Shown in pieces: positions 1 to 7,097 of a DNA stretch of 20,458 bases. The stretch is from Anaerolineae bacterium (GTDB lineage: Bacteria > Chloroflexota > Anaerolineae > 4572-78 > J111): contig JAGRCC010001109.1 of NCBI GenBank assembly GCA_020433785.1, forward strand, positions 1 through 20,458. Reading direction: 5' to 3'. The translations under genes were made by a program, and so were the position numbers. Below the pieces are notes generated by a model. That model did not search any database, was not told the origin of the DNA, and saw nothing but the letters and a program-made list of their open reading frames with translations. The stretch's first letter is position 1. Each line of letters opens with the position of its first letter.

Positions 1-321
1 GGCAGCCGCGTGTTCAACACCGATTGGGATGACTTTACCTGGCTGTTTTTTCACAACACCCACAACACCTACATGCACGGGCTTGATCCCACTTACATGT
101 ACGAGTACAATCCGGAACTGTACTTACTGTGGCGCAGCATCACCCGAGGCGAAGTGCAGAATCCGGGGCAAACTATCTACAATACCTTTGGGGCCAGCTA
201 CGTCATCACCGATTTGAATCACAATCGGTTTTTGGGACTGGCGCGATCAGATCCATCAATGCAGGAAGTCTATCGCGATGACTACGCGGCGATCTTTGTG
301 GTGACCGGGGCGGTCGGGTAG
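1..321 (+). CDS. C-terminal fragment of a probable polytopic membrane protein (5' end outside window)
   Basis: The reading frame is open from the first base, so this is the last 107 codons of a longer gene; the GTG at position 10 is probably internal. The fragment is soluble and rich in aromatic residues and Asp/Asn (the stretch FNTDWDDFTWLFFHNTHNTY, then LDPTYMYEYNPELYLLW). It ends with a segment of the type YVITDLNH, then YRDDYAAIFVV. From memory, this pattern resembles the C-terminal periplasmic tail of large multi-spanning glycosyltransferase-like or YfhO-like membrane proteins, in which the protein reports where a substrate sits. No membrane span or catalytic residue is inside the window, so the family cannot be fixed. 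It is followed 38 bases later by a dehydrogenase gene on the same strand. The reading frame is secure; the family assignment is weak. Confidence 0.6.
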   Translation, partial: GSRVFNTDWDDFTWLFFHNTHNTYMHGLDPTYMYEYNPELYLLWRSITRGEVQNPGQTIYNTFGASYVITDLNHNRFLGLARSDPSMQEVYRDDYAAIFVVTGAVG

Positions 322-359
322 CTGGTAAAATCATTACGCTTAACAGAAAGGATACAACC

Positions 360-1262
360 ATGACTGAAAAAGTAGGGTTCATCGGCCTGGGTATTATGGG
401 GCAGGGGATGTCGGCCAATATTCTCAAGGCCGGGTTTCCGCTGACCGTTTGGAACCGAACCGCCAGTAGAGCCGACGCACTGGTGGAGGCCGGGGCTAAG
501 TTAGCGGCCAATCCGGCCGAAGTCGCGGCCAACAGCGACATCATTGTGATTTGTGTCAGCGATACGCCGGATGTGGAAGCGGTCATCTTGGGGCCAGACG
601 GCGTGCTGGCCGGGGTCAAGCCGGGCAGTGTGGTGGTCGATTGCAGCACCATCAGCCCGATTGTCACCCGCGAGTTGAGCCGGAAGCTGGCCGAACAGGA
701 TGTGGCTATGCTCGATGCGCCGGTTAGCGGCGGCAGCGAAGGCGCGGCCAAAGGCACGCTGTCGATTATGGTCGGCGGCCAGGCCGACACGTTTGAACGC
801 GCGCTGCCGGTGCTGGAGGCGATGGGGAAAACCATCACCCACGTCGGCGAGGCCGGTGCCGGCCAGACCGTAAAACTGGTCAATCAGATTTTGGTGGTCG
901 GTAATATGCTGGCCGTGTCCGAGGCGCTGCTGCTGGCTCAAGCCGGCGGGGTCGATTTGGAGAAGACCATCCAGGCCGTCAGCGCCGGGGCGGCCGGCAG
1001 TTGGATGCTGGCCAATCGCGGCCCTCAAGTCATCCGGCGCGACTGGCGGCCCGGCTTTATGATCGATTTGCAGCAAAAGGATGTCCGCCTGGTGTTGGAT
1101 GCCGCCGCCCAATTAGGCGTACCGGTTCCCGGCACGGCCTTGATTCATCAGTTGTACAACACGCTGCAAAGCCAGGGCTTAGGCAGCGAGGGCAACCACG
1201 CCCTGGTCAAGGCGCTGGAAAATCTGGCCGGTTTTCAAATCGAACCGGTGGCGGACACGTAG
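360..1262 (+). CDS. NAD(P)-dependent beta-hydroxyacid dehydrogenase (3-hydroxyisobutyrate dehydrogenase / tartronate semialdehyde reductase family)
   Basis: A 300-residue cytosolic oxidoreductase of the usual family length. The N-terminal Rossmann domain opens with VGFIGLGIMG (GxGxxG-type loop, residues 9-14). An Arg in WNRT (about residue 33), where the family discriminates cofactors, hints at NADP. The substrate-binding signature DAPVSGG is at 119-125. The catalytic Lys lies in GQTVKLVNQ (K172), with N175 beside it. A further conserved KD pair (K240-D241) sits in the helical C-terminal domain. Known relatives oxidise 3-hydroxyisobutyrate or reduce 2-hydroxy-3-oxopropionate; the exact substrate cannot be read from sequence alone. 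The ATG is preceded by AGAAAGGA with a 7-base gap. The gene ends 14 bases before the end of the convergent SH3-protein gene, so it marks the outer limit of the large minus-strand cluster and is probably unrelated to it. Confidence 0.93.
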   Translation: MTEKVGFIGLGIMGQGMSANILKAGFPLTVWNRTASRADALVEAGAKLAANPAEVAANSDIIVICVSDTPDVEAVILGPDGVLAGVKPGSVVVDCSTISPIVTRELSRKLAEQDVAMLDAPVSGGSEGAAKGTLSIMVGGQADTFERALPVLEAMGKTITHVGEAGAGQTVKLVNQILVVGNMLAVSEALLLAQAGGVDLEKTIQAVSAGAAGSWMLANRGPQVIRRDWRPGFMIDLQQKDVRLVLDAAAQLGVPVPGTALIHQLYNTLQSQGLGSEGNHALVKALENLAGFQIEPVADT

Positions 1263-1276
1263 CGTGATCGGGCGGG

Positions 1277-2362
1277 TTAATTACACACCCACTCTTTTAC
1301 ATCGCGTGCGACTAAGCAGTACTCAACGGTCTCCCCCTTGCTGTAATTGTGTATTTCGATAAAGTGGCGCGCATTGGGCTTGCCGCCTTGCCATTCTAAA
1401 CGGCCAATGCCGTCTCCCAGATTGCGGTGTGTTCCCTTGCCGAGGACAGCATCACCTTCAGGACTGACACTGAACTGCATGATATTCGGATCATTGGCGC
1501 CGTTCACATTGGGTCTAAAGAGGAGAAATATGGCGGTGCCTTGGCTGGGGGAGGTATAAGAGTGAACACAAACAGCCCCCGGTTTTAACACCCCTTTGGC
1601 TTGTCTATCCAATGCAAACGGCATAGGGGCGCAAGCGCGCGGCGTTGGGGTGGCGGTTGGTGGCGAGGTTTTCGCAACATCAGCCGGCTCTTGCTGATCA
1701 ATTAGAGTGGCCGCAATCCAACCCTCTTGTCCATTTAAAGTTCGTACCTGCCACCAGCCGTTGGCGCTGGACTGGTCAATAATACTAACCTCAGTTCCCT
1801 GTGGGAGGGAGACAACAACAGAAGAAGATATATCAGGTTGGGAGCGGACGTTTACCCTACTACCATTAACAATTCCAATCAACTGAGCCGGTGTGGCCTT
1901 GGTCACGGGAGTGGGCGAGTTCGGGGGAACAGTAGTTGCAATCACGACCGCAGATGGCGAGGGGGTCGGGGTTGAGGGTACCGTTGCGGTTGCGGTTGAA
2001 GTATCGGTGGGCAGTGGAGTTGAGGTGTCGGTGAGAGTCGGGGGTGGCGTTGGGGTAACCGTAGGTGCGGGCGTGGATGTTGATGATGGGGTAGGGGGGA
2101 CGGTGACCGTTGGCGAAGGCGTGGGCGGGACAGCGGTTGAGGTCGATGTAGGTGCGGCGGTAGGCGGAACGGAAGTGGGCGAAGGTTCGGAGGTTAGGAC
2201 AGCGGCGGCTTCAGTAGGAGCCGAGGTTGAAGTGAAGGAAGGGACGGTCGTCGCCTCGGCGGCCTGGCCGGCAGGGGTTGCACCCAGCCACCAAAAACCG
2301 ATCAAACCGGCCACAACTAACCCCACCATTACCAGCAGCAAGATAAAATCATTTTTGGCCAA
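1277..2362 (-). CDS. Membrane-anchored SH3b protein with Pro/Thr/Ser-rich stalk
   Basis: A 361-residue protein with four visible parts. A hydrophobic N-terminal signal anchor spans about residues 6-26. A mucin-like linker of almost pure Thr, Pro, Ser, Ala and Val covers about 30-158. A bacterial SH3b domain covers about 161-222 (GIVNGSRVNVRSQPD, later GWWQVRTLNGQEGWI). A C-terminal beta-rich domain of about 120 residues holds four Cys (244, 265, 349, 360), which could form two disulphides outside the cell. Secreted SH3b domains usually bind peptidoglycan or cell-wall peptides, so a surface-exposed wall-binding or sensing role is likely. Translation appears to start at TTG, with a perfect AGGAGG five bases upstream. 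It is the last gene of the minus-strand array, 74 bases after the death-domain ATPase, and may be co-transcribed with it. The function of the C-terminal domain is unknown. Confidence 0.85.
   Translation of the reverse strand: MAKNDFILLLVMVGLVVAGLIGFWWLGATPAGQAAEATTVPSFTSTSAPTEAAAVLTSEPSPTSVPPTAAPTSTSTAVPPTPSPTVTVPPTPSSTSTPAPTVTPTPPPTLTDTSTPLPTDTSTATATVPSTPTPSPSAVVIATTVPPNSPTPVTKATPAQLIGIVNGSRVNVRSQPDISSSVVVSLPQGTEVSIIDQSSANGWWQVRTLNGQEGWIAATLIDQQEPADVAKTSPPTATPTPRACAPMPFALDRQAKGVLKPGAVCVHSYTSPSQGTAIFLLFRPNVNGANDPNIMQFSVSPEGDAVLGKGTHRNLGDGIGRLEWQGGKPNARHFIEIHNYSKGETVEYCLVARDVKEWVCN
1889..2275 (-). repeat. Low-complexity region encoding the Thr/Pro/Ser stalk
   Basis: This degenerate, quasi-repetitive stretch (gtcgg, gttgg and gtggg words on the plus strand) encodes residues about 30-158 of the SH3b membrane protein, with TPTP, PSPT and STST patterns. 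It generates a long spurious open frame on the opposite strand (1893-2432, a Val/Gly-rich translation). Such stalks are common in secreted proteins of Chloroflexota and can vary in length between strains. Confidence 0.8.
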
Positions 2363-2367
2363 AGCCG

Positions 2368-2373
2368 CCTCCT
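2368..2373 (-). promoter_or_regulatory. Shine-Dalgarno site fixing a TTG start
   Basis: On the minus strand the sequence reads AGGAGG CGGCT TTG. This is a consensus ribosome-binding site with a five-base spacer before the TTG codon that begins MAKNDFILL. No in-frame ATG is similarly placed, so TTG is the best start for the SH3b protein. Confidence 0.8.
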
Positions 2374-2436
2374 ATGTTTCGCTTTTTGCTTCTAAGTTTT
2401 GCTTCATACCGAATTCCTTTAGCCAACCGTAGTAAA

Positions 2437-3927
2437 TTAGCCAGCATCGTCATCCCTCCAATAGCGGGCAACCAACTGCTCAAAATCTAAGCCGGTAAGT
2501 TCCGGCGACAGGCGAGTCAGTTTGTCTATAATTGTCTGGGGTTCGCTGTGAAGGGTTTGATCGGTCTGGTTCTCGCCGGCAGTTTTGAAATGGGTTCGTA
2601 ACGCATCGGCCAGATCGAAAAACGTTTGGATGCGCTCAGGTGGGGCCTCCAGCAAGATATGATTCTCAAAGATGGTCAAGGTTTGTTCATAATCCACCCA
2701 ATAGTCACGGGGATGACGAAGAGGCGGCTCTGATAGGAGTGGACCGGAGAGATCGCCGATGTAGATGCGGGTCAAGGTTTTAAACTCTTGGGTTAACTTT
2801 TGAAAGTCAATGGGGGCTTGATTTTTCTGTTTGTAAGTAAACAATAGAGAGCCGGCCACTTGTAAAAGGATGGGATGGGCGCCGTTAGTCTGCCATTGGC
2901 TTAGGTTCCAAATAAAATCAAGCTCTTGGGTGGAAAAGGTGAGGCCGGTTCCGTCGAGTATGTCGTGAACAACCCGCTCCGTTTCGGCCCGATCAAAGGG
3001 CACAAGGGGGCAAGCAACGTAGTTACTATGGAAATCGTTGCCGGTACTCCGCGAATAAGGCCGGCAGACTTCCGGCAGGGTATTGCGGGTGGCCGTAATC
3101 AAAGTGATACGATTTGATGGTTCTAAGGTGATGGCGTGCAAGTTTGTCAACAGTGTTTCAATGTGGTGGTCATAGGCTTGAAACATGAGTTCAAACTCAT
3201 CGAGCATCACTATAATCGGTCTACTGTCGTTAAGCTGATGGTAGCTTTGCAAAACTTGAAAGAAGTCATTGCCGCTGATCGTCGTTTGGCCACAAACATC
3301 AAAAACATGGCTCCAAAGGGGCGATTTGGGTGGCAAATAGCTGTTAAATATACGCAGAATTTGCTGCCAAAAGGTCGTCGCAGTTAACATCCCGCTAAGT
3401 ATGCCTAAATCGAGCCGGAAAATCAGATGCCCACCCCACTCCGGTTCGGGGGCATAGCGATGTAAGTAGTGCAACAACGACGTTTTGCCAACGCGCCGCT
3501 CACCGCTGATGGTAATATTAGCCGGTACCGGACCAGTCAGGGTGGCTTGACAAAATTCAACCGCGTGTCGATGTCCAATAAATTTTTCCGGAGGCACCGG
3601 GCTGCCATAATGGAAGGGGTTGTTTAAATTTCGGGCGGCAAGGGGGTTGGGCATCCCTTCGATGTAGGGATGGTATTGGGCATATTGGGCCGGGTTGCGA
3701 TCCTCAATCAACGATAACAGGCTATTGAGCAACACCTTTTGTTCGGCATACTCCATTAGGCGTTGGATAACCTCATCCTTACCCGTGTTAACGTTTAGTT
3801 GATCGTAAACGGGCCTAAAGGTAGGCTCATCGAAACATAATCGCCGAAGTTCTACATCACCGAACCCATTAGTCAGCAGCATACGAATATTCTTTAAAAT
3901 AAAGACAGTCTGTTTTTTATTCGGCAT
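2437..3927 (-). CDS. STAND-type AAA ATPase with N-terminal effector-associated (death-like) domain
   Basis: A 496-residue predicted cytosolic protein. Residues about 10-88 form an all-helical module with LRRLCFDEPTFRPVYDQL, LMEYAEQ, and LLSLIEDRNPAQYAQYHPY. I recognise this as the bacterial effector-associated/death-like domain type (closest to EAD7 by memory), which acts as a homotypic recruiting adaptor in conflict systems. The ATPase follows: NPFHYGSPVPPEKFIGH (103-119), Walker A GERRVGKTS (142-150), Walker B IIVMLDEFE (D243, E244), a sensor-like ATR (about 279-281), and the HP motif of STAND ATPases (H351-P352). The last 90 residues are helical and unassigned. The Shine-Dalgarno is weak (AAGG about 10 bases upstream). 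The gene starts 28 bases after the kinase-ATPase, so the two are probably translated from one message. No obvious toxic effector is fused; the partner of the death-like domain is not in the window. The ATPase is certain, the adaptor domain likely. Confidence 0.85.
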   Translation of the reverse strand: MPNKKQTVFILKNIRMLLTNGFGDVELRRLCFDEPTFRPVYDQLNVNTGKDEVIQRLMEYAEQKVLLNSLLSLIEDRNPAQYAQYHPYIEGMPNPLAARNLNNPFHYGSPVPPEKFIGHRHAVEFCQATLTGPVPANITISGERRVGKTSLLHYLHRYAPEPEWGGHLIFRLDLGILSGMLTATTFWQQILRIFNSYLPPKSPLWSHVFDVCGQTTISGNDFFQVLQSYHQLNDSRPIIVMLDEFELMFQAYDHHIETLLTNLHAITLEPSNRITLITATRNTLPEVCRPYSRSTGNDFHSNYVACPLVPFDRAETERVVHDILDGTGLTFSTQELDFIWNLSQWQTNGAHPILLQVAGSLLFTYKQKNQAPIDFQKLTQEFKTLTRIYIGDLSGPLLSEPPLRHPRDYWVDYEQTLTIFENHILLEAPPERIQTFFDLADALRTHFKTAGENQTDQTLHSEPQTIIDKLTRLSPELTGLDFEQLVARYWRDDDAG

Positions 3928-3955
3928 ACAGCAGGCCTTGCTTGGGTGTGACCAT

Positions 3956-6121
3956 TTATGAAGTCACCGCAGACTTGAGCGCTTGGACAAATTCCAATCC
4001 CTGCTGGTACCTTTGATCAGGGTCCTTTGTCAGCGCTTTCTGGAAAACCGGGTCAAGTTTGTCGGCATCAGGCGTCTTAAATTCGGACAAAGAGCGGGGC
4101 GGCTCGGCCGCAATATATTTCATAATTTCAAATTGGCTCGTACCCGGCCAGGGCAGTGAGCCGCTTAACATCTCAAAGGCCACTGTGGCTAAGGAAAAAA
4201 GGTCTGATCGCCCATCGAGTTTCTGCTGATTGACCTGCTCCGGCGACATATACATCACGGTGCCTCTTAAGCCGGTGCTTTGGGAGGCCTGGGGCTCATT
4301 AAGGAGTTTGGCAATGCCAAAATCGGTCACAATCAAACGGCCGGTGGTAGCAATCACCAGGTTGGCCGGCTTGATATCTCGATGTAAAACCCCTTGACTA
4401 TGCGCATAATCCAACGTGACGGCGGCCTGTTCGACTAAAGCAATGGCTTGACGCCAAGATAATCGTTGTTTTTGGCGAATAAGGTCGGCTAAAGTGCGTC
4501 CTTCCAGATATTCCATTACTAAACAAATCTGATCCTTTACACTGGTAATATCATAGATGGTCACGATGCTCTGATGCTTTAGCTGGCTGGCCGCCCGGGC
4601 CTCTTTCAAGAGCAATTCATATCCATCGGCTTCAGATGCGAATAAGGTGCTATGCAGTAGTTTGAGCGCAACTGTTCGCCTCATTTTGGTATCCCAGGCC
4701 TTGTAAACAATACTGCTGGCTCCCCGGCCAAGCTCCTGTTGAATCTCAAATCGCTCTTCGAGCATCACTACCGGGACGGATGAGGGATCGCGCTCTCGAG
4801 AGGGTTTGGGCGAGGAAGCGGCATCCGTCGGGGTCGATGTGGGTCTTTCAACGCGCCACGCAAGCGAATGGGTGGTGTTGTCAAATGTTAGTTTAGGCAG
4901 CAACGTATCCAGGGTTTTCCAGGCGCGGTGCAGCGTTTCGCTGCTAATGGCGACCTGACGTTTGACAAACTCGGTTTCATTTTCCGTTCTCACTTCATTT
5001 ATAATCCACCGATCAAAAACCGACGAGAAAACTCTGAAAGAGTCGGCGGTGCGACAGACTAACCCCCGTTCGATCAAACGATTTAGATCACGTTCGAGCC
5101 GGTCAAGATGCTGGTCAATTTCATCGGAATGAATAGGATGAGCAACGGGATCAACGAACGGTCGCATCAAAATCAAAATGAGCACAACTTGCTCGTGGGG
5201 TGAAGCCTCCGACCAGAAAAGCTTAAAGTAGTGGCGGGCCGACTGTTTGAAGCTTTCGACAATATCGCCATAAGTTTTTGGCTCCAGAGGACCCTTCCGG
5301 CGGGCTTCGAATAAGTGATAGGCTGCCATCTGCAACAGAGCCGGATGGTGTCCGGCAATGTGGTGCAAAAAATCCTGCTGAGCCTGCTCAAACCGAAAAT
5401 CAACGTCGGCCAGGCTTTGCTGAAGCCAACTGGCAATTTCATCGTCGGTAAATGGCCCCAGCGACTCAAAAGCAAAGTTGTTGTAAAACTGCGAGCCCGG
5501 ATACTTTTTAACCAGATCGCCCAAAAGAAAATGCAGCGGCTCGCGGGTGGCAATAATCATGGTCAAAGCGTGCTCCGGATGGTTAGCTAAAGCCCGTAAA
5601 CCCGATAGAAAATGGACAATTGCGCTTTCCGGAATATCGGTGGACGCTTTATTAAGAATTGAGGCAAAACTATCTAAGACCAGTACGACCACCACGCCCT
5701 GCTGATACATCCAAACTAACAAACGTTGAATATCCGTCGCCACAATCTCGGGTTTGGCTAAGAGGCGATCGATTTCTTCATGCTGGGAAAAGCTGTAGTT
5801 AGTCTGTTTGATCCCCTCCAAAACGCGGTACCAGAAGTTGGTAGGCGTAAAGGGATCGATGGCTTGGCAATCAAGAAAGCAAAATAGATTATAGCCAAAG
5901 TTCTGGCCCCATTCTTCATCATTAGCCACATGGATGAGGTGATGGAGCAGCGAGGTTTTGCCAATGCCGTGTTCGCCGCTAATAGCGATGCTGGTATGAA
6001 CCTGACCGGCCAATCGATTATAGGCGTTATTGATAACCATCTCGCGGCCAATAAAATGGCTGGGAGGAACCGGCTGACCAAAAACAAAGGGATTAATAAT
6101 TCTTTGGGTCATCTTTCTCAT
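3956..6121 (-). CDS. STAND-type ATPase fused to a C-terminal Ser/Thr protein kinase
   Basis: A 721-residue fusion without membrane spans. The N-terminal ATPase (about 1-390) has INPFVFGQPVPPSHFIGRE, Walker A GEHGIGKTS (49-57), a degenerate Walker B VVVLVLDSF (D150, but Ser151 where the paralogues have Glu), a sensor-like ATR (about 191-193), and a GHHP motif (257-260). A short Ser/Thr/Pro linker (about 428-448) leads to a complete Hanks-type kinase (about 458-715). The kinase has glycine loop LGRGASSIV (464-472), VALK Lys487, C-helix Glu507, HRDIKPANL (580-588, Asp582), DFG (600-602) and SPE (626-628), so it should be active. Most bacterial kinases of this family carry the kinase at the N-terminus with a membrane span and sensor; here the switch ATPase takes the sensor place. 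Two nearby ATGs (6121 and 6112) are possible starts, neither with a good ribosome site. The gene lies between the tail-anchored repeat protein and the death-domain ATPase. Confidence 0.9.
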   Translation of the reverse strand: MRKMTQRIINPFVFGQPVPPSHFIGREMVINNAYNRLAGQVHTSIAISGEHGIGKTSLLHHLIHVANDEEWGQNFGYNLFCFLDCQAIDPFTPTNFWYRVLEGIKQTNYSFSQHEEIDRLLAKPEIVATDIQRLLVWMYQQGVVVVLVLDSFASILNKASTDIPESAIVHFLSGLRALANHPEHALTMIIATREPLHFLLGDLVKKYPGSQFYNNFAFESLGPFTDDEIASWLQQSLADVDFRFEQAQQDFLHHIAGHHPALLQMAAYHLFEARRKGPLEPKTYGDIVESFKQSARHYFKLFWSEASPHEQVVLILILMRPFVDPVAHPIHSDEIDQHLDRLERDLNRLIERGLVCRTADSFRVFSSVFDRWIINEVRTENETEFVKRQVAISSETLHRAWKTLDTLLPKLTFDNTTHSLAWRVERPTSTPTDAASSPKPSRERDPSSVPVVMLEERFEIQQELGRGASSIVYKAWDTKMRRTVALKLLHSTLFASEADGYELLLKEARAASQLKHQSIVTIYDITSVKDQICLVMEYLEGRTLADLIRQKQRLSWRQAIALVEQAAVTLDYAHSQGVLHRDIKPANLVIATTGRLIVTDFGIAKLLNEPQASQSTGLRGTVMYMSPEQVNQQKLDGRSDLFSLATVAFEMLSGSLPWPGTSQFEIMKYIAAEPPRSLSEFKTPDADKLDPVFQKALTKDPDQRYQQGLEFVQALKSAVTS

Positions 6122-6213
6122 CCGTAGGGGTAGCTAATGATTAGTTCAAATGGCCGGCGCTTCATCGGACGTAAACGGCAAGAAAAAGCTCCAGCAGCCT
6201 GCATTATGTATCG

Positions 6214-7008
6214 TTACGTTAAATACATCCAAGCAAAGCCAATATAAACCACGACCGTCACCACGATGAGGCCAATCAGCACGTTAACAAAATTCTGTTT
6301 ATGCTGTAAATCGGTTTGGAGTTGTTGCGTTTGCTGATTGGCGATCTCAAGCTTTTGAGTCAGTTGACTTTGGCGGCCCTTAATTTGGTCAGTGGCCTGA
6401 TTCACAGCGGCCAGTACCTTTCCAATCGTGTCTAACCAGACGTAAAGCTCTTCATCGGGATTAGATAACTCTTGCTTAACTTTGCCGATGACCTTATTGA
6501 GATAAGACCAATTCTGGCTGTCGGCCCGTTTGGCGATATTGTCAAGAACTACTTTTGAAATTTTGGCCTTGGTATCGGCCAACATGGGGGCGGGTTGATC
6601 GTCTGCGTTTAGATCTTTGAAAATTTCAAAGCCGTCATCGATATCCTCTTGGTCCAACAGAAAATCGGCCTGTTTTAACCACAAGTCTCGATGCCAAACT
6701 TGGGTATCTTCGTTTTGCAGATCAAGATCGTTTCCCAGCGCAAAGAGACCGTGGGCTAACGTCCAATCGGGAGGCTCACGCTGGGTGTACTCATCGCTAT
6801 AGGTCTTAAGATTCTGCCGGACGGCGTTCTTTTGATCTACTCGCACCCCTTCAATATCTAAGACCCTGATAAACAACACCTTTGCTTCGTCCAGCTGGTC
6901 GTTATCGAGGGCGGCGCAGGCTTGTTTCAATAAATTCTGCGCCAGTCTGTCAGGGATCCCGACTAACGTTTCTTCTGCTGGAGACTCTTCTTGTATTGAT
7001 TTCACCAT
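6214..7008 (-). CDS. Tail-anchored membrane protein with TPR-like repeat and coiled coil
   Basis: A 264-residue protein counted from the ATG at 7008. An upstream in-frame ATG at 7029 would add seven residues, but the good GGAGGT site lies between the two ATGs, so 7008 is preferred. The soluble part (about 20-185) is helical: LDEAKVLFIRVLDI, then NLKTYSDEY, PPDWTLAHGLFAL and LWLKQADFLLDQEDI. This pattern matches one unit of the repeats in the giant ATPase encoded just upstream. A Gln-rich coiled coil (about 198-238) is followed by a single hydrophobic span (about 240-261) with only about three residues after it. This is a tail-anchored topology with the bulk in the cytosol. It could dock the giant repeat protein at the membrane; that is inference. 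No enzymatic motif is seen. Confidence 0.82.
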   Translation of the reverse strand: MVKSIQEESPAEETLVGIPDRLAQNLLKQACAALDNDQLDEAKVLFIRVLDIEGVRVDQKNAVRQNLKTYSDEYTQREPPDWTLAHGLFALGNDLDLQNEDTQVWHRDLWLKQADFLLDQEDIDDGFEIFKDLNADDQPAPMLADTKAKISKVVLDNIAKRADSQNWSYLNKVIGKVKQELSNPDEELYVWLDTIGKVLAAVNQATDQIKGRQSQLTQKLEIANQQTQQLQTDLQHKQNFVNVLIGLIVVTVVVYIGFAWMYLT

Positions 7009-7015
7009 ATCATTT

Positions 7016-7021
7016 ACCTCC
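7016..7021 (-). promoter_or_regulatory. Shine-Dalgarno site that decides the start of the tail-anchored protein
   Basis: The minus strand reads GGAGGT AAATGAT ATG, with a seven-base gap to the ATG at 7008. The same bases lie inside the coding frame if the upstream ATG at 7029 is used, and that ATG has no ribosome site of its own. Confidence 0.7.
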
Positions 7022-7097
7022 AAAACCATCGATATTTATAAAATGGCTCAGCGACAGCTCAGGCCAAAAGTGGCCGTCGGCTGGTTTTCTACCTCTT

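Noticed and set aside
206..883. Minus-strand open frame of 225 codons opposite the dehydrogenase
   Set aside because: It overlaps a clear dehydrogenase with intact catalytic motifs. The translation is Ser/Pro/Thr-rich noise, as expected from antisense of GC-rich coding DNA. The same holds for 501-1112.
1255..1300. Possible bidirectional terminator at the convergent gene ends
   Set aside because: The genes end 14 bases apart and I find no stable stem with a T-run on either strand.
1893..2432. Long plus-strand open frame with a Val/Gly-rich translation
   Set aside because: It is the antisense of the Thr/Pro/Ser stalk of the SH3b protein. The composition is an artefact of the low-complexity codons, and it has no ribosome site or domain.
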